From NCBI GenBank assembly GCA_031367345.1, contig JANLPR010000202.1, forward strand, positions 1 to 62,648: a stretch of 62,648 nt of DNA. Direction: 5' to 3'. Numbering within the stretch: the first letter of the stretch is position 1; each line of letters opens with the position of its first letter. The notes under the pieces are model-generated. The model ran no database searches and was not told the origin of the DNA. It saw only the letters and a program-made list of their open reading frames with translations. This document shows positions 41,676 through 50,793 of this stretch, piece by piece. A program made the position numbers and the translations under genes. The DNA comes from JADKIH01 sp031367345. GTDB taxonomy: Bacteria > Bacteroidota > Bacteroidia > AKYH767-A > 2013-40CM-41-45.

Positions 41676-42875
41676 GTGCCGCGCGTCCTCTCCATAATCA
41701 ACCGACTTAATTTAGGTGGTCCTGCATTTCATGTAGCCATTTTAACAAAATATCTTTCTCCCGAATTCGAGGTTTTGCTGGTTGCCGGTACAAAACAGGA
41801 TTCAGAAGAAAGTTCAGATTACATCGTTCAAGAGATGGGGCTGAACTTTGAGAGCATACCCGATATGCATAGGTCGTTGAATCCATTCAAAGACTATCGT
41901 TCTTACAAAATGCTAAGAAAGATGATTCGAGAATTTAAACCGGACATTGTTCATACACATGCAGCAAAAGCCGGAGCTTTGGGACGATTAGCAGCCTTGC
42001 ATGAAAACGTTCCGGTAATCATTCACACTTTTCATGGTCATGTATTTCATTCCTATTTTTCTAAATTCAAGACTAAAATTTTTTTATTGATAGAACGATA
42101 TTTAGGAAAGCGAAGTTCTGCTATTATTGCGATAAGTGAACGACAAAAAAAAGATCTCGGGTATAAATATTCGATTTGCAAGCCTTCTAAAATCAATATG
42201 ATACCGCTTGGTTTTGACTTGCGAAAGTTTACTGAAAAGGTAAATGAAAAAAGAAAAACATTTCGTTTAAAATACATGTTGGAAGATGATGAAATTGCTA
42301 TTGGTATTATTGGTCGTTTAGTACCTGTAAAAAACCATCCATTGTTTCTAGCAAGCATAGCGCAGGTATTAAAAAAGACCGATAAAAAAGTAAGAGCTTT
42401 TATTATTGGCGATGGAGAAAGCAGAGAGCTACTGTTTACGGAAGCAGAAGCAAATAATTTAGACTACACTTACTTTCCTAAAAATCCAAGAAAAGCTACA
42501 GTTACCTTTTGCTCATGGATCAAAGATATTGATATAGCGATTTCAGGATTAGACATTGTGGCAATGACGTCGTACAATGAAGGAACTCCGGTAAGTTTGA
42601 TTGAGGCCCAAGCAGGAAATAAAGCTGTGATTTCAACAAACGTAGGAGGAATTGAAAATGTAGTATTGAAAAACGAAACAGCACTTTTAGTTGACAGTAA
42701 TAATTATTTAGAGTTTGGAGAACAACTACTTAGATTAGTTGACGATGAAGAATTGAGAACAAGGCTCGGATCGAATGGTTGGGAATTCGTTAGAGAAAAG
42801 TTTCACTTTACACGAATGATCAAAGAGGTTTCGCTTCTCTACAAGCAATTATTGGCAAAAGCAAAGCGGCGTTAA
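41676..42875 (+). CDS. Glycosyltransferase family 4
   Basis: 399 residues, GTG start (no ATG nearby; homology begins at once with PRVLSIINRLNLGGPAFHVA). N-terminal acceptor domain with HTHAAKAGALGRLAALHE and a C-terminal donor domain with IGRLVPVKNHPLF, IIGDGESREL, then MTSYNEGTPVSLIEAQAG. This is a GT-B retaining sugar transferase acting on the cytoplasmic face. First gene of the polysaccharide locus, reading towards the export genes. Confidence 0.92.
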   Translation: MPRVLSIINRLNLGGPAFHVAILTKYLSPEFEVLLVAGTKQDSEESSDYIVQEMGLNFESIPDMHRSLNPFKDYRSYKMLRKMIREFKPDIVHTHAAKAGALGRLAALHENVPVIIHTFHGHVFHSYFSKFKTKIFLLIERYLGKRSSAIIAISERQKKDLGYKYSICKPSKINMIPLGFDLRKFTEKVNEKRKTFRLKYMLEDDEIAIGIIGRLVPVKNHPLFLASIAQVLKKTDKKVRAFIIGDGESRELLFTEAEANNLDYTYFPKNPRKATVTFCSWIKDIDIAISGLDIVAMTSYNEGTPVSLIEAQAGNKAVISTNVGGIENVVLKNETALLVDSNNYLEFGEQLLRLVDDEELRTRLGSNGWEFVREKFHFTRMIKEVSLLYKQLLAKAKRR

Positions 42876-42882
42876 AAAAGAG

Positions 42883-42912
42883 TTTAGTTTTCATTTTAAA
42901 GTTCTATTTTTG
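42883..42912 (+). promoter_or_regulatory. Promoter candidate of the Wza-Wzc operon (TTTA-N18-TATTTTTG)
   Basis: TTTA at 42883-42886 (one mismatch to TTTG), 18-base spacer, TATTTTTG at 42905-42912, 16 bases before the ATG. Confidence 0.55.
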
Positions 42913-42928
42913 TTCACTACTCAATCAA

Positions 42929-43690
42929 ATGTACAGACTACTCATTCTTCTTATTTTTCTGACATCCTGTGGAGGATTAACGCCCAACAGAATGTTCAAG
43001 ACACCATCCAAATACCAGTTTGCTACTGATTCTCTCAATTCAAACAAGCCTATTGTTTATATTATTCAGCCGGGCGATAAAATTGAAATGCACATTTACA
43101 GCAATAATGGCTTTAAATTAGTCGATCTGACCCAATATGAAAAAACCATGTCGGCCGATCCAAATAGTGGTAATAGCACGCTTACGTATGTTGTAGATAG
43201 AGACAGCACAGCCAAATTCCCGGTTATTGGACGCGTTCCGGTAATTGGAATGAGCATAAGAGAAGCAGAAACGAAACTCGAAAATCTCTACTCGAGGTAT
43301 TTCAACGACCCTTACGTTACAGTGAATATTACAAATCGAACTGCACTTGTTTTCTTAAATGACCAAGGCAGAGGAACTGTGGTTCACCTTGTAAACGAAA
43401 ACACAACATTATTTGAAGCATTGGCATTAGCCGGCGGAATTGGTGAGTTAAGTAAATCGTATAGCATCAAAATATTGAGAGGAGATCCTAGAAATCCGGA
43501 AGTATTTAAAGCAGACTTGTCTACTGTTGAATCTTTGAAAAACTCTCAGTTAAGAATTTTATCGAACGATATCATTTATATAGATGCCGGATCAAGATTT
43601 TCAAAGCGTATATCAACAGACGTCGTACCTTTAGTAAGCTTAGTTTCTGCTGTCATCTTAATTTTGAATATTAAAAACCTGACGAAATAA
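42929..43690 (+). CDS. Wza-like polysaccharide export lipoprotein
   Basis: 253-residue outer-membrane export protein. Lipobox ILLIFLTSC (Cys14), polysaccharide export domain (IQPGDKIEMHIYSNNG ... FPVIGRVPVIGMSIREAE), SLBB-like part (VVHLVNENTTLFEALALAGGI), and a hydrophobic C-terminus (VPLVSLVSAVILILNI) that could form the membrane helix. Works with a Wzc co-polymerase; the next gene, 1 base away, encodes one. Confidence 0.92.
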   Translation: MYRLLILLIFLTSCGGLTPNRMFKTPSKYQFATDSLNSNKPIVYIIQPGDKIEMHIYSNNGFKLVDLTQYEKTMSADPNSGNSTLTYVVDRDSTAKFPVIGRVPVIGMSIREAETKLENLYSRYFNDPYVTVNITNRTALVFLNDQGRGTVVHLVNENTTLFEALALAGGIGELSKSYSIKILRGDPRNPEVFKADLSTVESLKNSQLRILSNDIIYIDAGSRFSKRISTDVVPLVSLVSAVILILNIKNLTK

Positions 43691-43691
43691 G

Positions 43692-46127
43692 ATGGGAAGA
43701 AAAAAAATATCGCATATCAACGAAGAGTTCGATTTAAAACTTTTTGCGATTATCGTTAAGAAATATTTCTTTATGCTTATCGCAATTCTATTTATTTCGT
43801 TTACAGGAGCAATAATTTACTTACGATACACACATCCGGTATACCAATCGGAATCGGTTATAAAAATTGGAACAGTAAACAATGCGAATGCAATTTTGAA
43901 CATTCAAAATCCTTCGTTTAATGATGCGATGGGAATGGGTGGAAATAATTTAGCAGGAAGTATTGAATTGCTTCGTTCAAAATTAATGTTTCAACGAGTG
44001 TTGGTTCAAATGCCATTGGACGTGAGTTATTACTCGCAAGGAAATGTATTAGACTATGAGTTATATACTCAAACACCATTTGAGATAAGCTTTATGATGA
44101 CCGACTCTGATTTTTATGGAGTTCCATTTTATTTAAGTTTTGTGTCTGATTCAAAGTATGAAATGAAATATAAGTTTCACGAGCAAGTAGTATCAGGAAT
44201 TTATAATGTAGACCAATGGTACAATTTGCCCGGAATAAAATTGAACAATAAAATTCGCAACTATAAGGCAATTGAAGTACAGCAGAAAAAAATAAAACAA
44301 GATCCTTTCTATTTCCGTATTAATAATCCTGCAAGTTTAGTTGATCAATTTTACAATAATATGTCTGTTGTTCTTACTAATCAGTTTGCGCAAACGGTAA
44401 AACTTTCATTTAAAGATAGGAATCCACAAAAATCAGCTGACTTTGTAAACACTATGGCTGCTGAGTATGATAGTTATGTGAAAGAAGATAAATCGACCGG
44501 AGCAAACAGGTCAATTGATTTCATTAATGAAACACTTAATTCCATTGACAGTGAATTGAGAGATTCTGAAAAGAGACTAGAAATATTTAAGCAAACAAAC
44601 AAAGTAAGTTTACCAACGCAGAATGGTCAGGATGTATTGAACCGAATTAACGGATTAATTGACCAACGAACAGAAATGCAATTAAGCATAGCAGTGTTGT
44701 TGCGATTGGAAAGAGAAATAGGACTCAACAAACAAGTAGATCAAATAATTCCATTGATTGCCGGAACAGTTACTGATGATCTGGTAAAAGAAATGGTAAA
44801 ACGAATTCAAGATCTTGAAGACAGAAAAAACAATTTAGAATTTCAGGCAACAGCGGAGAATTCGGCCATGATTGCCATGGAAAAAGAAATCATGCGTCAA
44901 CGTAAAATGCTTTCAGATGCGATTTTTAATTCGAAGAAATCGATTACAGAAAAAATAAAAAGCATTGATGATAAGATCGATGAATTTGAAAGTGCGTTTT
45001 CCGGCATTCCAAGTAAAGAAGCAGAAATGGCGCGACTTGAAAGATTATACGAAATCAATCAAAAGTTTTATCAGTTATTATTGGAGAAAAAAATTGAGTT
45101 TTCGATAACTCGTGCCGGCATTGTAACCGACAACGTAACACTTCAACAAGGAAAAGTTCCGTTGTTTCCAATCACTCCAAATCGTCGATTAATTTTAGCC
45201 GGAAGTTTATTAGGAGGTTTTGTTTTTAGCTTCTTGATTATATTCTTCCGCTATCTATTTTACAATGAGATAACATCGTTAGAAGAGATCAATCAGTACA
45301 CAGATGCATCGATGCTTGGAGTAATTCCAATGTATAAAAATTTGATTCCAATTTCTCAATTGCTTGTAGATAAAAACCCTAAATCAGCTATTTCAGAATC
45401 GTTCAGATCGGTAAGAACAAATTTACAGTTTATTAATAGCGATCCAGGCCCTAAAGTGATTGCCATTACCTCCACTATTTCAGGAGAAGGGAAAACATTT
45501 GTAGCTATCAACTTGGCAGGAGTTATTGCCTTTTCCGAGAAAAAAGTTTTGATCATTGACTTAGATATGCGGAAGCCAAAGATCCATTTAGGATTCAATT
45601 TGGAAAATGTAAAAGGGATGAGTACGATCCTTATTGGTAAAGACACTCCAGAAAACTGTATAAACAAAAGCAGTTTAGCTAATCTTGACTTTATAACGGC
45701 AGGTCCAATACCTCCTAACCCATCAGAATTAATTTTGAGTAAGAAGATGGGAGAAGTAATAGAATTACTTAAGTCGAAGTATGATATAGTAATCATTGAT
45801 ACACCACCGATTGGAATTGTAACCGATGGTGTGGAAGTAATTAAGAAAGCAGATTATCCTCTTTACATAGTTCGAACACTTTATTCAAAGCGAGTTTTCT
45901 TACAAAACTTAAACAAATTGATTGACGAAAATAAAATATCTAAATTATCAGTGATCTTGAATGGAGTTGATACCGCTCGCTTCAAATATGGATATGGGTA
46001 TGGGTATGGATATGGGTATGGATATGGATATGGGTATGGATATGGGTACGGGTATTACGATGAAGATTCAAATAAAAAAGTTTTGACTCGTTGGCAAAAA
46101 ATTAAAAAGAGTTTCTTTATTAATTGA
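43692..46127 (+). CDS. Wzc-like polysaccharide co-polymerase tyrosine kinase
   Basis: 811 residues. Wzz N-domain with first helix at about 27-45, a periplasmic coiled-coil region (about 240-460), second helix near 500-522, and a cytoplasmic BY-kinase: Walker A SGEGKTFVAIN near 596, Walker A' LIIDLDMRKPK near 619, Walker B IVIIDTPPIG near 700. After the kinase a run of eleven Tyr-Gly pairs ends in YY (DNA 45987-46058), 13 tyrosines that are probably phosphorylated in trans. The kinase and its phosphorylation cycle control chain length or export. Confidence 0.95.
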   Translation: MGRKKISHINEEFDLKLFAIIVKKYFFMLIAILFISFTGAIIYLRYTHPVYQSESVIKIGTVNNANAILNIQNPSFNDAMGMGGNNLAGSIELLRSKLMFQRVLVQMPLDVSYYSQGNVLDYELYTQTPFEISFMMTDSDFYGVPFYLSFVSDSKYEMKYKFHEQVVSGIYNVDQWYNLPGIKLNNKIRNYKAIEVQQKKIKQDPFYFRINNPASLVDQFYNNMSVVLTNQFAQTVKLSFKDRNPQKSADFVNTMAAEYDSYVKEDKSTGANRSIDFINETLNSIDSELRDSEKRLEIFKQTNKVSLPTQNGQDVLNRINGLIDQRTEMQLSIAVLLRLEREIGLNKQVDQIIPLIAGTVTDDLVKEMVKRIQDLEDRKNNLEFQATAENSAMIAMEKEIMRQRKMLSDAIFNSKKSITEKIKSIDDKIDEFESAFSGIPSKEAEMARLERLYEINQKFYQLLLEKKIEFSITRAGIVTDNVTLQQGKVPLFPITPNRRLILAGSLLGGFVFSFLIIFFRYLFYNEITSLEEINQYTDASMLGVIPMYKNLIPISQLLVDKNPKSAISESFRSVRTNLQFINSDPGPKVIAITSTISGEGKTFVAINLAGVIAFSEKKVLIIDLDMRKPKIHLGFNLENVKGMSTILIGKDTPENCINKSSLANLDFITAGPIPPNPSELILSKKMGEVIELLKSKYDIVIIDTPPIGIVTDGVEVIKKADYPLYIVRTLYSKRVFLQNLNKLIDENKISKLSVILNGVDTARFKYGYGYGYGYGYGYGYGYGYGYGYYDEDSNKKVLTRWQKIKKSFFIN
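45987..46058 (+). repeat. In-frame hexamer repeat TATGGR encoding (YG)11YY
   Basis: Eleven 6-nt units (TATGGA or TATGGG, the last TACGGG) followed by TATTAC. Units are a multiple of three, so copy-number changes alter tail length without a frameshift. Confidence 0.95.
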
Positions 46128-46132
46128 TCTTT

Positions 46133-46678
46133 ATGAAAATAACAGAAACACCCATACAAGGAGTTTTAATTATCGAGCCCAAAATATTCTCAGACCAACG
46201 TGGATCATTTTTCGAATCCTTCAACGAGAAGATTTTGAAAGATGCAGGCATCAACGAAAGTTTTGTTCAGGATAATCAGTCGGTGAGTAAAAAATCAGTT
46301 ATCAGAGGACTTCATTTTCAACATCCACCCTATTCTCAAGGTAAATTAGTGCGAGTACTCAAAGGAAGTGTATTGGACGTAATAGTTGACATAAGAAAAG
46401 ATTCTAAAACGTATGGTCGAAATTATTCAATTGAAGTCAGTGATAAAAATAATTTACAGATCTGGATCCCACCGGGACTAGCACATGGGTTCTCTGTTTT
46501 GGAAGACGATTCAGTTTTCTTTTATAAAGTAACCAATTATTATAATCCACTTTCAGAAAGCGGAATTGTTTATAACGACATAAGCTTAAACATAGACTGG
46601 AGAGTAAAAGACCCGATAGTTTCTGAAAAAGATCTTGTATTACCAACATTTAAAGAATATTCGTTATCATTCGATTAA
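46133..46678 (+). CDS. rfbC: dTDP-4-dehydrorhamnose 3,5-epimerase-like protein
   Basis: 181 residues from ATG 46133 (an in-frame TTG at 46124 overlaps the preceding stop and is less likely). RmlC cupin fold: GVLIIEPKIFSDQRGSFFE, VIRGLHFQHPPYSQGKLVR with the catalytic His, and the C-terminal PPGLAHGFSVL. Would epimerise dTDP-4-keto-6-deoxyglucose on the way to dTDP-L-rhamnose; rmlA, rmlB and rmlD are not in the window. Lies 5 bases after the kinase gene. Confidence 0.9.
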   Translation: MKITETPIQGVLIIEPKIFSDQRGSFFESFNEKILKDAGINESFVQDNQSVSKKSVIRGLHFQHPPYSQGKLVRVLKGSVLDVIVDIRKDSKTYGRNYSIEVSDKNNLQIWIPPGLAHGFSVLEDDSVFFYKVTNYYNPLSESGIVYNDISLNIDWRVKDPIVSEKDLVLPTFKEYSLSFD

Positions 46679-46766
46679 TTAATTTAGGGACCTATAAAAT
46701 TAAGTACATACTTAAACCAAAAAAATTTGATCAGATAAATAGAAGATCCGATCGAACAGTAAAAAA

Positions 46767-47864
46767 ATGAACACCGACAATCCAAAATATTACATATTAG
46801 TGTATAGCTTATACTTTATAGTATCAGGTGTATTTTCTTTTTTGATAAATAGTTTATTCTTAAAATTTGTAAAATCGTTAGGAATAAGAAATCAGGACGA
46901 CACAATTATACGTTGGGGATCACAATCAAAACCGGCTGTTGGTGGATTCTCGTTCTATATTATCTTTTTACTATCAATTATCATCTACCCGATTTTCTTT
47001 GATAGTAGTCAGGTATTTTTAAACAAGCAGTTCATTGGTGTTCTACTAGCCGGAATGTTAGGCTTTCTATTAGGATTAGCAGATGATGCCTATAACACAC
47101 GGCCAACATTGAAGCTAAGTACGCAGATTACTTGCGGAATAATATTATTAGTTACAGGTTCAGAAATCTCACTGAGTTATGTAGAAATAATTAACTACAT
47201 ACTTACCATACTTTGGGTGGTGGGAATTATGAATTCGATGAATATGCTGGATAATATGGACGCTATTACTACAACAGTAAGTATTAGCATCATCCTTTCT
47301 GCTCTCGCAGTAATGATTTTCCATCACGAATACAATAGTGTATATTTTATTATTATGTTGGGAGTTGTTGCATCATTATTTGGTTTTCTATTTTTCAATT
47401 GGCATCCATCAAAAATGTATATGGGTGATACAGGCAGTCAATTTCTAGGAGTGTTTTTAGCTGCAATAAGTATTCGTTATTTATGGAATGCAGAACCACC
47501 GAATGGAGAACTTATAAGTGCAAGAAATTTCTTCTTGCCATTAATTGTTTTTATTATGCCGATCATCGACACTACAACAGTTGTGATTAATAGACTTTCT
47601 CAAGGTAAAAGTCCATTTGTAGGAGGAAAAGATCATACAACACATGCCTTGGCATATTTAGGATTAAGTGACAGACAGGTTGCCTTGGTTTTTTGGGCTG
47701 TTACTTTAATAAGTTTGTTGTTAGTAGTGGTTATGGAAAAGTTTCTTAAACAATGGACGACAGTTTATTCAGTGCTTTTCAGCATTTATTTCTTACTTAT
47801 GTTTTCCATATTCTTTACTGCTACTTGGAGTGTCAATAAGAAAAAACGATCTGCGTTAAAATAA
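46767..47864 (+). CDS. Undecaprenyl-phosphate sugar-1-phosphate transferase (WecA/MraY family)
   Basis: 365-residue polytopic enzyme with about eleven membrane helices. The family motifs are present: GLADDAYNTRPTLKLSTQ, NSMNMLDNMDAI (Mg-binding Asn/Asp) and MYMGDTGSQFLG, with DHTTHALAYLGL carrying the HxxxH-type motif. It transfers a sugar-1-phosphate (usually GlcNAc-1-P) to undecaprenyl phosphate, starting the glycan. Placed in the surface-polysaccharide locus, so WecA-like rather than MraY. It converges exactly with rdgB, with no bases between the two stops. Confidence 0.92.
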   Translation: MNTDNPKYYILVYSLYFIVSGVFSFLINSLFLKFVKSLGIRNQDDTIIRWGSQSKPAVGGFSFYIIFLLSIIIYPIFFDSSQVFLNKQFIGVLLAGMLGFLLGLADDAYNTRPTLKLSTQITCGIILLVTGSEISLSYVEIINYILTILWVVGIMNSMNMLDNMDAITTTVSISIILSALAVMIFHHEYNSVYFIIMLGVVASLFGFLFFNWHPSKMYMGDTGSQFLGVFLAAISIRYLWNAEPPNGELISARNFFLPLIVFIMPIIDTTTVVINRLSQGKSPFVGGKDHTTHALAYLGLSDRQVALVFWAVTLISLLLVVVMEKFLKQWTTVYSVLFSIYFLLMFSIFFTATWSVNKKKRSALK

Positions 47865-48458
47865 TTAATTCGAAGCTAGTTCAGAGAGTTCATCAATGTA
47901 GGATACAAGTTTTCGAACTGCAATACCTCTGTGGCTAATCGAATTTTTCTCCTGATCAGTCATCTCAGCAAAAGTTTGGTTAAATCCATCAGGAAGAAAA
48001 ACCGGATCGTAACCGAAACCATTTTCGCCTTCCGGAATTTCAGTAATAACACCATCAACAATTCCTTCGAAAATCGTTTCATGGCCATCAATGATCATAG
48101 AAATGACAGTTCGGAAATTAGCTTTTCTATTATCAGTACCTTTCAGTTCGGCAAGAACTTTTTGGATATTATCTTCAGAGCGACAAGCAGGTCCTGCAAA
48201 CCGAGCTGAATAGACGCCTGGTCGTCCGCCGATAGACTGCACTTCAAGACCTGTATCATCGGCAAAACAATTCATTCCGAATTTTTCATAAATATAACGA
48301 CTCTTGACATAGGCATTTTCTCTGATCGTTTTACCTGTTTCATTAATTTGATCATCGCAACCAATATCTTTGAGACTCAATAATTCAATGCTTTGAGGCA
48401 AAAGCAGTTTCATCTCTTTTAATTTGTTCGGATTATTTGTCGCAAATACCAGTTTCAT
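47865..48458 (-). CDS. rdgB: Non-canonical purine NTP pyrophosphatase (RdgB/HAM1)
   Basis: 197 residues from ATG 48458 (MKLVFATNNPNKLKEM). Removes dITP and XTP from the nucleotide pool. Motifs: ATNNPNKLKE, FADDTGLEVQSIGGRPGVYS and SEDNIQKVL, then SHRGIAVRKL at the end. A housekeeping gene inserted between polysaccharide genes on the opposite strand. Confidence 0.96.
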   Translation of the reverse strand: MKLVFATNNPNKLKEMKLLLPQSIELLSLKDIGCDDQINETGKTIRENAYVKSRYIYEKFGMNCFADDTGLEVQSIGGRPGVYSARFAGPACRSEDNIQKVLAELKGTDNRKANFRTVISMIIDGHETIFEGIVDGVITEIPEGENGFGYDPVFLPDGFNQTFAEMTDQEKNSISHRGIAVRKLVSYIDELSELASN

Positions 48459-48638
48459 TAGGCTAACCATTAAGCCAACAAAATACTACTTTTCGAATAG
48501 AAAAAATAACTTAAAGCACTTTACTAATTCTACCCTATTAATTGGAAAATTCAAAATAAAACAGATCCTATTCACCAAAAAACAACAGAATATACGTTGT
48601 GAAATTGAAAAGTAATAAGTTACAGAATAGAAAAATAG

Positions 48639-48646
48639 TATATTTG
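48639..48646 (+). promoter_or_regulatory. -7 box upstream of gmd
   Basis: TATATTTG matches TAnnTTTG and ends 12 bases before ATG 48659. No good -33. Confidence 0.45.
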
Positions 48647-48658
48647 AAGACTTACAAA

Positions 48659-49777
48659 ATGATTATGAAAGTTGCCTTAATTACCGGAGTTACAGGACAA
48701 GACGGAGCGTATCTTGCAGAGTTCCTTTTAGAAAAAGGATACATGGTTCATGGAATCAAAAGAAGAAGCAGTTTGTTCAATACCGATCGAATTGATCATC
48801 TATACCATGACCCACATGAAAAAAATGTTCGTTTTAAATTACACTATGGAGACTTGACCGATAGCACTAACTTGATTCGTATCATTCAAGAAGTACAGCC
48901 AGATGAAATTTACAATTTAGGTGCTATGTCGCACGTAAAGGTAAGTTTTGAAATACCAGAATACACTGCCAATGCTGATGGAACAGGAACACTACGAATA
49001 CTTGAGGCGATTCGCTTATTGGGATTAACTAAGAAAACAAAAATTTATCAAGCCTCTACTTCGGAGCTATATGGACTTGTGCAGCAGATTCCCCAATCAG
49101 AGACTACACCTTTTTACCCACGCTCACCTTATGCTGTAGCGAAATTATATGCTTATTGGATAACTGTAAATTACAGAGAAGCCTATGGTATTTTTGCATC
49201 CAATGGAATATTATTTAATCATGAATCACCACTGAGAGGAGAAACATTTGTATCTCGTAAAATTACAAGAGGTGTTTCCAGAATCGCTTTAGGGTTGCAG
49301 GACCATTTGTATTTGGGAAATTTGGATTCAAAGCGCGACTGGGGCCATGCAAAAGATTATGTTGAAGCTATGTATCTTATTTTGCAACAAGACAAAGCTG
49401 AAGATTTTGTAATTGCTACAGGAAAGACAACAACAGTTAGGGATTTTTTAAGAATGTCTTTTGAACATGTAGGGATTGAATTGAAATTTGAAGGCACAGG
49501 TACTAGTGAAAAGGGAATTGTAGGCAAATGTAACAATGCTAATTATCAACTACCGATTGGAAAAGCAGTTGTTTCGGTTGATGAAAAATATTTTCGCCCA
49601 ACAGAAGTAGAGCTCTTACTTGGAGATCCCAGCAAAGCAGAAAAAAAATTAGGCTGGAAACCAAAATATGATTTGCAAATGTTGGTGACTGAAATGATGG
49701 AATCAGATTTAGATCTGTTTAGAAAAGATAAATATTTGAAAGAAGGTGGTCATAATGTTAAAAACTACCATGAATAA
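48659..49777 (+). CDS. gmd: GDP-mannose 4,6-dehydratase
   Basis: 372 residues from ATG 48659 (ATG 48665 also possible). Extended SDR: GVTGQDGAYLAE glycine-rich loop, the catalytic STSELYG and YxxxK motif SPYAVAKLYAYW, RRSSLFNTDRIDHLY. It turns GDP-D-mannose into GDP-4-keto-6-deoxymannose, the first step towards GDP-L-fucose, with fcl directly downstream (8-base overlap). Confidence 0.97.
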   Translation: MIMKVALITGVTGQDGAYLAEFLLEKGYMVHGIKRRSSLFNTDRIDHLYHDPHEKNVRFKLHYGDLTDSTNLIRIIQEVQPDEIYNLGAMSHVKVSFEIPEYTANADGTGTLRILEAIRLLGLTKKTKIYQASTSELYGLVQQIPQSETTPFYPRSPYAVAKLYAYWITVNYREAYGIFASNGILFNHESPLRGETFVSRKITRGVSRIALGLQDHLYLGNLDSKRDWGHAKDYVEAMYLILQQDKAEDFVIATGKTTTVRDFLRMSFEHVGIELKFEGTGTSEKGIVGKCNNANYQLPIGKAVVSVDEKYFRPTEVELLLGDPSKAEKKLGWKPKYDLQMLVTEMMESDLDLFRKDKYLKEGGHNVKNYHE

Positions 49778-50705
49778 AAATGACAAAATTTATGTTGCCG
49801 GACACAGAGGAATGGTTGGTTCCGCTATTGTTCGACACTTACAAAGTCGGGGGTTTCAAAATTTAATACTCCGAACATCTTCAGAGCTCGACCTAAGAGA
49901 TCAGAATTCGGTATTTCAATTTTTCAAAAAAGAAAAACCCGCATATGTTTTTTTAGCAGCAGCAAAAGTTGGCGGGATCAACGCTAACAATGTATATCGA
50001 GCTGAATTTATTTATGACAACATGGCTATTGAGTTGAATGTAATTGAAGCATCTCGAATAAACCAGGTGAAGAAACTATTGTTTCTTGGTAGCTCTTGCA
50101 TTTATCCGAAAAACGCTCCACAGCCTCTCAAAGAAGAATATTTATTGTCAGGGAAACTAGAATCAACGAACGAGCCATATGCGATAGCTAAAATTGCCGG
50201 CATCAAACTTTGCGAGGCATATTCTGATCAATACGGATGTAATTTCATTTCTGCAATGCCAACAAATCTGTTCGGGCAGAACGACAATTACGATCTAGAA
50301 AAATCGCATGTACTTCCGGCACTGATCCGTAAGTTTCATGAAGCAAAAATAAATCAACAACCCAATGTAACAGTTTGGGGAAGCGGCGAACCGTACCGAG
50401 AGTTCCTACACGTTGATGATCTGTCAGCAGCTTGTTTTCTTTTAATGGAGAATTATAATGAAAAAGAGTTTGTGAACGTAGGATTTGGTGATGACATTAA
50501 AATCAAAGAACTGGCAGTGTTGATTAAAGGAATAGTTGACTATAAAGGGGAGATTTTATTTGATCTTTCCAGACCAGATGGTACTGTAAGAAAACTGATG
50601 GATTCAACCAAAATTAGAAAGTTAGGTTGGAGTCCGAAAATCAGTTTAAAAGATGGAATTTCAATGACTTATTCGAATTTTAAATCACAATACATAAGCA
50701 TCTGA
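49770..50705 (+). CDS. fcl: GDP-L-fucose synthase
   Basis: 311 residues from ATG 49770 (upstream in-frame starts would lengthen it into gmd). Epimerase/reductase of the GDP-fucose pathway: YVAGHRGMVGSAIVRHL, AAAKVGGINAN, LFLGSSCIYPKNAPQP with the catalytic Cys-Tyr pair, and EPYAIAKIAGIKL (YxxxK). Together with gmd it makes GDP-L-fucose for the polysaccharide. Confidence 0.97.
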   Translation: MNKNDKIYVAGHRGMVGSAIVRHLQSRGFQNLILRTSSELDLRDQNSVFQFFKKEKPAYVFLAAAKVGGINANNVYRAEFIYDNMAIELNVIEASRINQVKKLLFLGSSCIYPKNAPQPLKEEYLLSGKLESTNEPYAIAKIAGIKLCEAYSDQYGCNFISAMPTNLFGQNDNYDLEKSHVLPALIRKFHEAKINQQPNVTVWGSGEPYREFLHVDDLSAACFLLMENYNEKEFVNVGFGDDIKIKELAVLIKGIVDYKGEILFDLSRPDGTVRKLMDSTKIRKLGWSPKISLKDGISMTYSNFKSQYISI

Positions 50706-50793
50706 AATTAAAACTTTTGAGTGTTTTTTTTCGTAAGCAGTTAGAGTAAAAATCTACTCCCGGAATTTACCGGTAACGAAAAGAAAAATTTAG

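Noticed and set aside
46437..46649. Minus-strand open frame inside rfbC
   Set aside because: It lies within a well-supported gene and has no family-like sequence.
50706..50793. Terminator after fcl (T8 run)
   Set aside because: A T run is present but no stable stem precedes it.
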